From NCBI GenBank assembly GCA_003243425.1, contig QFQP01000025.1:1-64000 (forward strand): DNA of 64,000 nucleotides, read 5' to 3'. The notes beneath the pieces are model-generated. The model did no database searches, was not told the DNA's origin, and saw nothing but the letters and a program-made list of their open reading frames with translations. Of the stretch, positions 33,983 through 43,096 are shown in pieces (the first letter of the stretch is position 1; each line of letters opens with the position of its first letter). The stretch is from Archangium gephyra. Lineage in GTDB: Bacteria > Myxococcota > Myxococcia > Myxococcales > Myxococcaceae. Position numbers and translations under genes: made by a program.

Positions 33983-36114
33983 ACCTGGGGCTCGGCACAC
34001 AACGCGAGCCGAAGGAGCTTCGCCCCCGCATCTTCATCGTCGGCGGCTTCTTCCTGCTGGGGCTGCTGGTGCTGGCGGTCAACCTCTACCGGTTGATGGT
34101 GGTCCGCTACGAAGAGTTCCTCGCGTTGTCGGTCGACAACCAGTTCAAGGACGTTCGTGTTCGTTCACCGCGCGGACTGATTCGAGACCGCCGCGGGGAA
34201 GTGCTGGTCGATGCGCGCCCCTCGCTCGACGTCTTCATCACGCCGGCGTTCTGTCAGAAGTGCGTCGCCGAGGTGATCCCGCGGCTCGAGGCGATGCTGG
34301 GGTGGACGCCGGAACAACGCGACCGGGTCATCGACATGGTGCGCGGCGCGCGCGGGCCGCAGCGGTACCAGCAGATCGTCGCGCAGGTCGACCTCACGCG
34401 TGACGAGTTCGATCTGCTCTATGCGCATCAGTACCAGCTGCCCGGCGTCGATCTCGAGCCGGTGCCGCACCGGCACTACCGCAGCGGTGACGCGCTCGCG
34501 CACGTGCTCGGCTACATGAACGAGGTCACCAGCGACGAGCTCACGAGGCTCAACTCGGGCTCCGATGAACGGCCTCCGTACGCCATGGGTGACTACACCG
34601 GTCGCCGCGGCGTCGAGCGCAGCTTCGAGCAGTACCTGCGCGGCCAGGACGGCTGGGTGAAGCAGGTCGTGAACGCGCGCGGCGAGGTGATGCGCGACGC
34701 GTCGGGCAACGTGCTCAAGCGCGATGAGGTGCCGCCGCGGCCGGGGCGCAACCTGGTGCTCTCGATCGACGCGCGGCTGCAGCAGGAAGCAGAGCGTGTG
34801 TTCCCCGGCACCGCGGGTGCGCTGGTCGCCATCGACGCCAAGACCGGCTTCGTGCGCGCCATGGTCAGCCGGCCGTCGTTCGACCCCAACGAGATGACGG
34901 GCCGCGTTTCTCCACAGCGCCTGGTGCAGCTGAACAAAGACCCGCTGCAGCCCATGGTGTTCCGCGCGGGTGCGCAGCACTACTCGCCGGGTTCGACGTT
35001 CAAGGTCGTCACGCTGCTGGCCGCGCTGCAGAGCGGCACCTTCTCGGAGAGCAGCGGGGTGACGTGCGGCGGTGGCTACCAGCTCGGTTCGCGTCGTTGG
35101 CGTTGCCACAAGGAGAGCGGCCACGGATTGGTTCACGCACGTGAAGCAATGAAGATGAGCTGCGACACGTACTTCTACAAAGCGTCCGACATGATGGGCA
35201 TCGACCCCATCGCTGAAGTCGGAAAGGCGCTCGGGCTGGGCTCGGTGACCAACTTCGGCGTCGCCGGCGAAGTGCCTGGCGTGATGCCGAGCAGCGCGTA
35301 CCACAACCGGGTGACGCCCGGCGGCTACACCAAGGGCATGGCGCTCAACACCAGCATCGGTCAGGGCGACGTGAACGTGACGCCGCTGCAGCTCGCGGTG
35401 GTCTACGCGGCGATCGCCAATGGCGGGCACGTGTACCAGCCGCAAATCGTCGAGCGCATCGAGAGCGCGGAAGGTCAGGTCATCGAGCAGTTCGGGCCGA
35501 AGCAGGTGCGCACGGTGCCCATGACCGACGAGCAGCACCGCATTCTCGTCGACTCGCTGGTCGCGGTGGTGAACGAGCCCGGCGGCACCGGCTACCGGAG
35601 CCGGCTCACCGAGGTCACCATGGCCGGCAAGACCGGTACGGCGCAGGTGGCCAAGCTGGGTGCGGTGCGCTTGAAGACCGCGCAGATGAGCTACTGGGAA
35701 CGCGATCACGCGTGGTTCGCGTCGTTTGCTCCCGCAGAAGATCCGGAGCTGGTGATCATCGTGGTCAACGAGCACGGCGGCCACGGCGGCACCGACGCCG
35801 CACCTGCTGCTGCTGCCGTCTACCGCAAGTACTTCGAGCTCAAACGACTCGACGGTGAGGCCTTCGGCATCGAGTACGTGCCGCCGAAACCTCCGCCCGC
35901 GGTGAAGGCTCCGTCGTTGAACCCGCCGCTCGAAGTGCCCGGTGAGCAGATCGGCAACGGTCTGGCCGACACCGGCGCGGGCATCGAGCGTGATCCCGTG
36001 CCGGCGCCGAAGCCGAAGATCGCTGCGACGCCTGCGCCGCCGCCTGACGTGGCACCTTCGCCGCCGCCCGGTGAACCGGTCGAGCCACCTTCTGAAGATC
36101 CGGAGAGCCGTTGA
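33979..36114 (+). CDS. mrdA: Penicillin-binding protein 2 (peptidoglycan transpeptidase)
   Basis: 711 residues. A short cytoplasmic N-terminus and one membrane helix (about 21-40) precede the pedestal domain (about 55-260, with RGLIRDRRGEVLVDARPS). The transpeptidase domain has Ser339 in STFK (339-342), the second motif as SCD at 394-396 in place of the usual SxN, and KTG at 551-553. Ser-x-Asp is the normal form in PBP2. The C-terminal 90 residues, after about 615, are a Pro-rich periplasmic tail with PPKPPPAVKAP and PAPPPDVAPSPPPG, longer than in most homologues. It works with RodA, whose ATG overlaps its stop (TGATG). Confidence 0.95.
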   Translation: MNLGLGTQREPKELRPRIFIVGGFFLLGLLVLAVNLYRLMVVRYEEFLALSVDNQFKDVRVRSPRGLIRDRRGEVLVDARPSLDVFITPAFCQKCVAEVIPRLEAMLGWTPEQRDRVIDMVRGARGPQRYQQIVAQVDLTRDEFDLLYAHQYQLPGVDLEPVPHRHYRSGDALAHVLGYMNEVTSDELTRLNSGSDERPPYAMGDYTGRRGVERSFEQYLRGQDGWVKQVVNARGEVMRDASGNVLKRDEVPPRPGRNLVLSIDARLQQEAERVFPGTAGALVAIDAKTGFVRAMVSRPSFDPNEMTGRVSPQRLVQLNKDPLQPMVFRAGAQHYSPGSTFKVVTLLAALQSGTFSESSGVTCGGGYQLGSRRWRCHKESGHGLVHAREAMKMSCDTYFYKASDMMGIDPIAEVGKALGLGSVTNFGVAGEVPGVMPSSAYHNRVTPGGYTKGMALNTSIGQGDVNVTPLQLAVVYAAIANGGHVYQPQIVERIESAEGQVIEQFGPKQVRTVPMTDEQHRILVDSLVAVVNEPGGTGYRSRLTEVTMAGKTGTAQVAKLGAVRLKTAQMSYWERDHAWFASFAPAEDPELVIIVVNEHGGHGGTDAAPAAAAVYRKYFELKRLDGEAFGIEYVPPKPPPAVKAPSLNPPLEVPGEQIGNGLADTGAGIERDPVPAPKPKIAATPAPPPDVAPSPPPGEPVEPPSEDPESR

Positions 36115-37274
36115 TGCAGCTCAGTGTTCAGCGCCGGGTGGTGGCCAACATTCCGTGGGTGCTCGTCGTTGGTGTGTTGGTCACCGCGGTCGTCGGCATC
36201 TACAACCTCGCGTCGGCCTCGCGACCGCCGAGCTCGCCGGTGTGGACGAGCCAGTTGTTGTACCTCGGCGTGGGCATCAGCCTGGTGGTCGGTATTTCCT
36301 TCGTCGACTACCGCTTCATTCAACGCGCGACGGTACCGCTCTACCTGCTGAACATCGTGGCGCTGCTGGGCCTCAAGTTGTTCGGTCACACCGCGAAGGG
36401 CGCCGAGAGCTGGTTCGTCATCGGCCCGTTCCGCATTCAGCCCGCCGAGTTCATGAAGATCGGCATGGTGTTGATGCTCGCGAAGTACTTCCACGACGAC
36501 GACCGGCCCAATCAACCGTCGCAGGGTTTCATGCGGCTGATTCCCGCGGGCGTCATCGCGTTGGTGCCAACCGGCATCGTGCTCGTGCAGCCAGACCTCG
36601 GCACCGCGCTCATGATGGTGTTCACCGCGATCACCATCATTCTGTTCAGCAAACCGACGTGGCAGGTCTGGGCTGCGCTCGGCGTGGTGGCCGTGCTCGG
36701 CGTTGGCGTGTTGTGGAACGACTACGTGCGTGAACAGCCCCAGGAAGATCGCTTCACGGTCATTCGCCACAAGTTGAAGAAGCACCAGGACGCGCGCATC
36801 TCCGGCTGGCTCGACCCGATGAGCGACCTGCGCGGTTCGAACTATCACTCGATGCAGTCGAAGATCGCCGTGGGTTCCGGCGGCTGGTCCGGCAAGGGCT
36901 GGATGCAGGGCACGCAGACCGGCCTCCGCTATCTCCCCGAGCAGCACACGGACTTCATCTTCAGCGTGTACGCAGAAGAGCAGGGCTTCCTGCGCGCGCT
37001 GATCCTCCTGTTCCTCTACGGCGTGGTGCTGGTGGGAGGGCTCACGGTCGCGCTGTCGGCGAAGGACAAGTTTGGCGCGTTCGTGGCGGTCGGCATCTGC
37101 GCGATGATCTTCTGGCAGGTGTTCGAGAACATCGGAATGGTGACCGGCCTGTTGCCCATCACCGGCATCACCTTGCCGCTGATGAGCTACGGCGGCAGCT
37201 CGATGGTGTCGGTGATGATCGGCATCGGCTTGCTGGTGAACATCGCCATGGGTCGGAAGATGTTCCGCCCCTGA
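36114..37274 (+). CDS. rodA: RodA peptidoglycan glycosyltransferase (SEDS family)
   Basis: 386 residues, ten or so membrane helices. RodA polymerises lipid II during side-wall growth in complex with PBP2. Family motifs are present: GAESWFVIGPFRIQPAEFMK (periplasmic loop and helix), QPDLGTALMM, an internal LPEQHTDFIFSVYAEEQGF containing the conserved HTDFIF, and GITLPLMSYGGSSM near the end. The start ATG shares its A with the mrdA stop. It is the last gene of the elongation operon and is followed directly by convergent minus-strand coding. mreB is not in this cluster. Confidence 0.95.
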   Translation: MQLSVQRRVVANIPWVLVVGVLVTAVVGIYNLASASRPPSSPVWTSQLLYLGVGISLVVGISFVDYRFIQRATVPLYLLNIVALLGLKLFGHTAKGAESWFVIGPFRIQPAEFMKIGMVLMLAKYFHDDDRPNQPSQGFMRLIPAGVIALVPTGIVLVQPDLGTALMMVFTAITIILFSKPTWQVWAALGVVAVLGVGVLWNDYVREQPQEDRFTVIRHKLKKHQDARISGWLDPMSDLRGSNYHSMQSKIAVGSGGWSGKGWMQGTQTGLRYLPEQHTDFIFSVYAEEQGFLRALILLFLYGVVLVGGLTVALSAKDKFGAFVAVGICAMIFWQVFENIGMVTGLLPITGITLPLMSYGGSSMVSVMIGIGLLVNIAMGRKMFRP

Positions 37275-37445
37275 TCAGAGGGTGCCGAGCACCGCCATGC
37301 CTCCGGGCGCGAGCCGCGCTCGGTGAAGAACTGCGTGAGCGGACACTACGAGTGGAATCAGACTCGACGTGTTCCACTGCAAGAGCGCGAGCCATCGGCG
37401 CGGGCCGTTCTGCGGGCCGAGCGCCGGCGACACGAGCACCGTCAT
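37275..37445 (-). CDS. Possible small protein or gene remnant
   Basis: A 56-codon minus-strand frame from an ATG at 37445 to a TGA at 37275-37277, filling the gap between the rodA stop and the next minus-strand gene. Third positions are mostly G or C, as in real genes here, and the product has one hydrophobic stretch (SLIPLVVSAHAVLH). There is no clear ribosome site. It could be a short cotranscribed peptide, the truncated end of a lost gene, or chance. I cannot assign any function. Confidence 0.25.
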   Translation of the reverse strand: MTVLVSPALGPQNGPRRWLALLQWNTSSLIPLVVSAHAVLHRARLAPGGMAVLGTL

Positions 37446-37480
37446 CGTTGCACCAGCCCCACGCCATCCCCGGCTCCGTT

Positions 37481-38638
37481 TCAGTCTCGCAATGCGAGGC
37501 GCTGCACTTCCGCACCGTCGACGGGGTTCACCGCCACGAGCGTTCCTTCGTGCTCGAAATAGACAGCCTTCGAGCCAGCGAACACCGTCGACGCATTCGC
37601 CGGCTTGCGCCACAGCTCTTCGCCCGAGTCTTTGTCGAACGCGACGATCGCGCGGTACCCGCCGAGCAACAGCACGTCACCGACGACACCGAAGTACGCC
37701 TCGACGGATTCGTCGGTCTCGTGTTCCCACGTCTTGCTGCCAGTCGCGATCACCAGCGTGCGCTTCTTGCCATCTTCGCTGGTGCAGCTCCGGTACGCGT
37801 CTTTGCCGACGTGAACCGCGTAGCGGCAGTCGTAGTCGGCGTTCTGAAAACGGCTCCAACCACAGCGCTGTGAGGCGGGGCAGGCCAGCTTGTCCTTGAG
37901 CGCGCAGCTCGGGCCCCATTCGGCCTTCTTTCCGGTCGACGCATCGAAGCGCATCACGCCTTCGCCGAGCACATCGACCAGCAGCTGCGACGGCCCGGCA
38001 GCGCACGCGCGCTCGAGAATGCCGCCGCGCTTGTACTGGTAGTCGTTCGTCTTCTCTCCCGACGCACTGTCGAAGAACGAAGCCACGCTGTCGGTCACGA
38101 CGGCGATGTTCTTCCCGCGGGGAATCACGATCGCGTAGTTGCCCGAGCCGCGATTGAAGGGCGTGAACCACTTCGCGGTCATCGTCGCGGGGTCGATCTT
38201 CACCAGCGTCGAATTGAACACCGCGAGCAGATCGCCCTGTTCGTCGGCGACCAGCGACATCAGCTGGCCCCACGGCTTCTTTGCGGGCGGAGGCGGCGGT
38301 TCAGGCGGCTTCGGAGGAACCGGCGGCGTCACCGGGCGCGGCGTGACGACACGTGGAGCCGGCGACGGCGTACGGGTGAGCAGCGCGGCGAGCACGCCAG
38401 CGACACCCATCATCACCACGGCTCCAGCGATGAGCGCGACCGGCGCCAACGGCTGTTTCCGTGGCGGCGCCGTTTGAACGCGCTCGTTGAGAATCTGCCG
38501 AACCGCTTCACGCACCTGCGTCTGTCCGACGGTGGGGTGAATGCGGTTCGTCACACCGCAGAAGGGGCAGGTGATGGTGCTGGCCTTCGAGTCACGAAGC
38601 GGAGCTCCGCAGTGCGAGCATTTGATTGCCTGAGCCAT
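37481..38638 (-). CDS. Zinc-ribbon membrane protein with PQQ-like beta-propeller repeats
   Basis: 385 residues. The N-terminus is a zinc ribbon with CxxC pairs at Cys7/Cys10 and Cys24/Cys27 (IKCSHCGAPL, ITCPFCGVTN). A membrane helix at about 69-89 follows, then a Pro-rich spacer (TPPVPPKPPEPPPPP), then about 260 residues of repeated short strands ending in 'F-D-x-x-S/T-G-x-x-x-W' (FFDSASGEKTND, RFDASTGKKAEW, AFDKDSGEELWRKP), the pattern of PQQ-type propellers. The ribbon is therefore cytoplasmic and the propeller periplasmic. A Cys-rich insert (CALKDKLACPASQRCGW) may form disulphides. Function unknown; such proteins often bind partners. Confidence 0.75.
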   Translation of the reverse strand: MAQAIKCSHCGAPLRDSKASTITCPFCGVTNRIHPTVGQTQVREAVRQILNERVQTAPPRKQPLAPVALIAGAVVMMGVAGVLAALLTRTPSPAPRVVTPRPVTPPVPPKPPEPPPPPAKKPWGQLMSLVADEQGDLLAVFNSTLVKIDPATMTAKWFTPFNRGSGNYAIVIPRGKNIAVVTDSVASFFDSASGEKTNDYQYKRGGILERACAAGPSQLLVDVLGEGVMRFDASTGKKAEWGPSCALKDKLACPASQRCGWSRFQNADYDCRYAVHVGKDAYRSCTSEDGKKRTLVIATGSKTWEHETDESVEAYFGVVGDVLLLGGYRAIVAFDKDSGEELWRKPANASTVFAGSKAVYFEHEGTLVAVNPVDGAEVQRLALRD

Positions 38639-38708
38639 GACGGGCGCTGGTTAACAGAATCCTGCGGCGTAGCGCCCGATGGACGCGCCTGCTACAGGCG
38701 CCCGCGTC

Positions 38709-39413
38709 ATGAATTCCGCGCTGGTCATCATTCCCACGTACAACGAACTCGAGAACCTCGGCCCCATCACGGAGGCCGTGCTCAAAGTCGACCCGCGCGT
38801 CGACATTCTGGTGTGTGACGACAATTCGCCCGACGGCACCGGCAAGCTCGCCGACGAGCTCGCGGCGAAGAACGAGCGCATTCGCGTGCTGCACCGCGAG
38901 AAGAAGGAAGGCCTCGGTCGCGCGTACATCGCCGCGTTCAAGTGGGCGCTCAAAGAGAACTACCAGTACATCATCGAGATGGACGCGGACTTCTCCCATG
39001 ACCCGCGGTTCCTCCCGAAGCTCATCGACACCGCGGTGAACGAAGCCGACCTCGCGCTCGGCTCGCGCTACGTCGAAGGTGGCGGCACCGTGAACTGGGG
39101 CGTGAGCCGGCAGATCATCTCGAAGGGCGGCTCGCTCTACGCGCGCTCGATTCTCGGCGTGAAGGTCCGCGACCTCACCGGCGGCTTCAAGTGCTTCAAC
39201 CGTCGCGTGCTCGAGGCCATCGACCTCGACACCGTACAGTCGTCTGGCTACGGCTTTCAGATCGAATTGACCTACCGCACGCTCAAGAAGGGCTTCACGG
39301 TCAAAGAGATCCCCATCGTGTTCGAAGATCGCCGCGTCGGTCAGTCGAAGATGAGCCGGAAGATCTTCCTCGAAGCCGCCAGCATGGTCTGGAAGCTGCG
39401 CTTCACCGTGTGA
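38709..39413 (+). CDS. Polyprenol-phosphate mannosyltransferase-like family 2 glycosyltransferase
   Basis: 234 residues from the ATG at 38709 (MNSALVIIPTYNE); an ATG at 38679 adds ten unconserved residues. GT2 motifs typical of dolichol/polyprenol-phosphate mannose synthases are complete: IIPTYNELENL, LVCDDNSPDGTG, EMDADFSHDP (the DxD metal site), LALGSRYVEGG, DLTGGFKCFNR and SSGYGFQIELTYR. It lacks the C-terminal membrane domain found in some relatives, as in bacterial Ppm1 catalytic domains and human DPM1. It would transfer a sugar from a nucleotide donor to a lipid carrier for envelope glycans or protein glycosylation. marC follows after three bases. Confidence 0.92.
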   Translation: MNSALVIIPTYNELENLGPITEAVLKVDPRVDILVCDDNSPDGTGKLADELAAKNERIRVLHREKKEGLGRAYIAAFKWALKENYQYIIEMDADFSHDPRFLPKLIDTAVNEADLALGSRYVEGGGTVNWGVSRQIISKGGSLYARSILGVKVRDLTGGFKCFNRRVLEAIDLDTVQSSGYGFQIELTYRTLKKGFTVKEIPIVFEDRRVGQSKMSRKIFLEAASMVWKLRFTV

Positions 39414-39416
39414 CGC

Positions 39417-40040
39417 ATGCTGGCCGCCTTCGCCATCGCGCTGCCTGCGGTGCTCTTCATCGTCGACCCCATCGGCGTGGTGCCGATCTTCGTCGCGCTC
39501 ACCGGCAATGAGACTGCCGAGCGCTGCCGCAACATCGCCACACGCGCCACGCTGACCGCGGGTGGAATTCTCGTCTTCTTCGCGCTCTTCGGAACGCTGA
39601 TCTTCCAGGTCTTCAGCGTCACGCTCGCGGCCTTCCGCGTCGCCGGCGGGCTGCTGTTGATGCTGACCGCGCTCGACATGTTGCGTGCCCAGAACCCGGG
39701 CACCAGGACCAGCTCGGCCGAGACCATCGAAGCGCACGCGCAGGACGAGGTGGCCATCGTGCCGCTGGCGATGCCGTTGCTCGCGGGCCCGGGCGCCATC
39801 GCCACGGTGATGGTGCTCATGGGCCGGCTGGGCGGCGGGTTCGACGCGGCGATTCCGGTGCTCACGTCGATCGTGCTCACCATGCTCGTGTCGTGGTTGT
39901 TGCTCTCGCGCGCGCATGCGGTGAAGCGCGTGCTCAAGCAGACCGGCATCGCGATTCTCGAGCGCTTGTTCGGCCTCATTCTCGCGGCCATCGCCGTGCA
40001 GTTCGTGTTCGAAGGCGGCAAGGAACTGCTGGCGGGCTGA
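39417..40040 (+). CDS. MarC-family integral membrane protein
   Basis: 207 residues, six predicted membrane helices, matching the MarC/UPF0056 family in length and motifs: FIVDPIGVVPIFVALTG near the start, VAGGLLLMLTALDML, and VAIVPLAMPLLAGPGAI in the middle. The family was once linked to multiple antibiotic resistance, a link since withdrawn; its role is still unclear. The gene begins three bases after the glycosyltransferase stop, so the two are probably cotranscribed. Confidence 0.9.
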   Translation: MLAAFAIALPAVLFIVDPIGVVPIFVALTGNETAERCRNIATRATLTAGGILVFFALFGTLIFQVFSVTLAAFRVAGGLLLMLTALDMLRAQNPGTRTSSAETIEAHAQDEVAIVPLAMPLLAGPGAIATVMVLMGRLGGGFDAAIPVLTSIVLTMLVSWLLLSRAHAVKRVLKQTGIAILERLFGLILAAIAVQFVFEGGKELLAG

Positions 40041-40073
40041 CGCGGCGCTCGTGGTACACGTGCCCGCACGCAC

Positions 40074-41927
40074 ATGGCGCACAAGCTCGGGCGGTACACT
40101 CTCGAGAAGCGAATCGGTTCAGGCGGTATGGCCGATGTCTGGCTGGCCGACGGGCCTCACGGCCGCTGCGTACTCAAGGTGCCGCACCGTCACCTCTGCG
40201 ACAACGCCGAGTTCGTGCGCATGTTCCTCGACGAGGCGTCGCTGCTCGCGCAGCTGCACCACCCGAACATCGCGCAGATCTACGACCTTGGTCAGGCCGA
40301 CGGCGCCTACTACCTCGCGATGGAATACGTGTCGGGCTTCGACCTGATGACCATCAGCCTCGAGCACGAGCGCCACGGCGAGTTGATGTCTGCCGAGCTG
40401 TGCGCGCGCATCGTGGCCGACGCTGCCGGCGCGCTGCACTACGCGCACGAAGCCAGAGACGTGAAGGGTCACCCGCTTCACATCATTCATCGCGACGTGA
40501 CCCCGCACAACATCCTGCTGTCGCGACAGGGTGTGGTGAAGCTGATCGACTTCGGTGTGGCCAAGGCCGCCACCACGATGCATCGCACGCAAGCGGGCTT
40601 CGTGAAGGGCAAGTACCCGTACATGTCGCCCGAGCAGATCACCGGGCAGATCATCGATCGCCGCGTCGACGTGTACGCCCTGGGCCTCGTGCTCTACGAG
40701 CTGCTCACCAACGTTCGCGCCATTCCCGGCAACAACGAGGTCGAGCAGATCGACGCGGCGCGCTCCGGCAAGGTGCGGCCCATCGAGCAGCTGCGGCCCA
40801 ACGTGCCCGTGCCGATTCGGCAGATCCTCGGCGCGTGTCTGCACTTCGAGGTCGAAGGTCGCTACCCGACGGCGCTGGCGCTCAAGGAAGACCTCGAGAA
40901 GTTCCTCACGCTCGAGCGGCAGGTCCTGGGTCAAGACGATCTGCTGCGCCTGTTCCGCGTCGTGGCGGCCGATGTCGGCGAAGCGCCGCCGGAGCTCGAC
41001 GCGCGGCCGACCGATGTCGAGCAGCCGAAGCCGGACACCGGCGTGGTGGTGTTGCCGAGTGAGCCGGGCGCGAAGATCGACGAGCTCGGGTACTCGAGCA
41101 CGCAGCCGAGCCTGAAGATGCCGTCGTTCGATCCGAACGTCGCTCCGCAGCCGCTCGCGTTGACGGCGTCGAAGGTGGTGCCCGCAGTGGCCGAACGTGA
41201 GCCCACGAACACCGGCCAGCTTCAGAAGCCCGCGCCGTCGAAGACGCCGATGTTCGTGCTCGCCGGTTTGTCGGTGGTGATCATCGGCCTGGTGCTCGTG
41301 CTGTGGGAGCCGTGGGCGCCGGCGGAGGTGCCTGCTGTCGTCGACGCAGGTGTCGCGGTCGTCGCTGCTCCACCGCTCGCGAAGAAGCCCGAGCCGGTGG
41401 CGATCGCCGACGCCGGAGTCGACGAGGACGCCATCGATGCGGGGGAAGAGCCGGTCGCCGACTCCAGGCTCCCGACCGAAGCCGTGCGCGCGGTGGTGGT
41501 GAACGTGACGGCCTACGTCGAGGCCGACGTCTTCGTCGACGGCAAGAAGTACGGCCGCACGCCGACCGAGTTGCAGCTCATGCCCGGCAAGCACCGCATC
41601 GTCGTCAGCAACAAGGACGAGGGCCTCGAACGCGCGGTGACGTGGACGCTCAAGCCCGGCGAGACGAAGGCGCTCAACGTCGCCGCGCCGGCGGGGAAGG
41701 GCACCGTCAAGATCGACGCGTCACCGTTCTGCGTGATGAGCCTCGACGGCAAGCAGCTGGCGGCGGCTGCGGTGTCGTTCAAGGAAGTCGAGGTGAGCGA
41801 AGGCACGCACGTGGTCACCTGCACGCTGGAAGACCCGTCGCTGCCGAAGCCGCGCGTGAAGAAGCTGACCGTGAAGGTCACCGCCGGTCAGCGCAGCGAA
41901 GCGTCGTTCAACATGCTGACCGAGTGA
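40074..41927 (+). CDS. Transmembrane Ser/Thr protein kinase with PEGA-like extracellular repeats
   Basis: 617 residues. The kinase domain covers about 7-275: glycine loop GSGGMADV (15-22), Lys35 in VLKVPH, catalytic loop HRDVTPHN (139-146), DFG at 159-161, and MSPEQITGQ. The catalytic loop has Thr in place of the usual Lys after HRD-x, as in the HRDVSPHN-type kinases of myxobacteria. A linker with Asp-Ala-Gly motifs and a single membrane helix near 400-418 lead to a periplasmic part with two PEGA-like repeats (about 470-540 AYVEADVFVDGKKYGRTPTE, and 545-600 with FCVMSLDGKQLA). The extracellular repeats probably sense an envelope ligand. It converges on lpxB with no gap. Confidence 0.92.
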   Translation: MAHKLGRYTLEKRIGSGGMADVWLADGPHGRCVLKVPHRHLCDNAEFVRMFLDEASLLAQLHHPNIAQIYDLGQADGAYYLAMEYVSGFDLMTISLEHERHGELMSAELCARIVADAAGALHYAHEARDVKGHPLHIIHRDVTPHNILLSRQGVVKLIDFGVAKAATTMHRTQAGFVKGKYPYMSPEQITGQIIDRRVDVYALGLVLYELLTNVRAIPGNNEVEQIDAARSGKVRPIEQLRPNVPVPIRQILGACLHFEVEGRYPTALALKEDLEKFLTLERQVLGQDDLLRLFRVVAADVGEAPPELDARPTDVEQPKPDTGVVVLPSEPGAKIDELGYSSTQPSLKMPSFDPNVAPQPLALTASKVVPAVAEREPTNTGQLQKPAPSKTPMFVLAGLSVVIIGLVLVLWEPWAPAEVPAVVDAGVAVVAAPPLAKKPEPVAIADAGVDEDAIDAGEEPVADSRLPTEAVRAVVVNVTAYVEADVFVDGKKYGRTPTELQLMPGKHRIVVSNKDEGLERAVTWTLKPGETKALNVAAPAGKGTVKIDASPFCVMSLDGKQLAAAAVSFKEVEVSEGTHVVTCTLEDPSLPKPRVKKLTVKVTAGQRSEASFNMLTE

Positions 41928-43046
41928 TCAGTACTTCGAGACGATCTCCGCCACGCGCCTGGCAGCGCCTCGCGGACCGAGGATCGTTCGCAGCTCGTCG
42001 AGGCCGCGCAGACACACCTCGCGCGCCGCTCCGTGCCAGAGCGGCTCGAGCTCGCTCATGATCTTCTCGGGGTTCATGTCGGCTTGAAGCAGCTCGGGCA
42101 CCACGCGCTTCCCGGCGAGCAGGTTCACCAGCCCGAAGAAGGGAATGCGCACCAGCATGCGCCCGATGGCGTAGTTGATGACGTTGAGCCGGTAGACGCA
42201 GACCAGCGGCCGTCGCATCAGCCCTGCTTCGAGTGAGGCGGTACCCGACGCGACGATCGCCACCTCACTTGCGCCGACGACCTCCGGCGCGCGGCCGTCG
42301 ATCAAGGTGACGGGAACGTTGGCGGCCTTGAACGGCGCTTCGACGAACTCGCGCGGCAGCCCGCTGGCCACCGGAATCACGATGTTCGTTCCCGGGTGCT
42401 GCTTCAGCAGCAGCTGACACGTCGCCGCCAGCGTGGGGCCCAGCCGCGTGATCTCGGAGCGCCGCGAACCGGGCAGCACCGCGACGGTCGGCACCTCGAG
42501 CGGCAGCCCCAATGACGCACGGAACTGCGTCATTCCTGCGTCATCAGGCACCTGATCGAGTGTCGGATTTCCGACATACGTCGCGTTCACGCCGCGCTCG
42601 CGGAAGAACTTCTCTTCGAACGGCAGAATGCAGCACAGCGTGTCGACCAGCTTCGCGATGGTCCTGGTTCGGCCCTCGCGCCACGCCCACGCCATGGGCG
42701 CGACGAAATACACGACGGGAATACCGAGCTTCTTGAGCCGCCCGGCCAGCCGCAGGTTGAAGTCGGGCACGTCGACCAGCAACGCGACCTTCGGCTTGCG
42801 CGCCACGGCCGCGGCCTCGAGCTCGTTCATCACCTGCCAGATGCGCGGGATCTTCGGCAGCACCTCGACGATGCCCATGACCGAAATTTCGTGCGCGCCG
42901 TGAATGAGCTCGACGCCGGCGGCCGCCATCTTCGCGCCACCCATACCGAAGCACTTCACGTCGGGGCGGAGCGACTTGAGCGCGGTGACTGCATCGGCCG
43001 CGTGTTGATCGCCCGACGCTTCACCCGCGACGACGAGGACGTCCAT
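41928..43046 (-). CDS. lpxB: Lipid-A-disaccharide synthase
   Basis: 372 residues from the ATG at 43046, giving MDVLVVAGEASGDQHAA, the family start; an upstream start at 43106 would add basic residues. LpxB joins UDP-2,3-diacylglucosamine and lipid X to make the lipid A disaccharide at the inner membrane. Motifs seen: GEASGD (8-13), LLVDVPDFNLRLAG, YFVAPMAWAWREGR, VGNPTLDQ, VLPGSRRSEI, VASGTASLEAGLMRRP and the membrane-binding PFFGLVNLLAGKRVVPELLQ. It is divergent from the ABC exporter (50 bases between starts), which fits a shared role in lipid A supply and export. Confidence 0.96.
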   Translation of the reverse strand: MDVLVVAGEASGDQHAADAVTALKSLRPDVKCFGMGGAKMAAAGVELIHGAHEISVMGIVEVLPKIPRIWQVMNELEAAAVARKPKVALLVDVPDFNLRLAGRLKKLGIPVVYFVAPMAWAWREGRTRTIAKLVDTLCCILPFEEKFFRERGVNATYVGNPTLDQVPDDAGMTQFRASLGLPLEVPTVAVLPGSRRSEITRLGPTLAATCQLLLKQHPGTNIVIPVASGLPREFVEAPFKAANVPVTLIDGRAPEVVGASEVAIVASGTASLEAGLMRRPLVCVYRLNVINYAIGRMLVRIPFFGLVNLLAGKRVVPELLQADMNPEKIMSELEPLWHGAAREVCLRGLDELRTILGPRGAARRVAEIVSKY

Positions 43047-43096
43047 GCGGGCGCGAGTACCGGACGCAGGTGGACCGTGTAAAGAGCGCGCACTCG

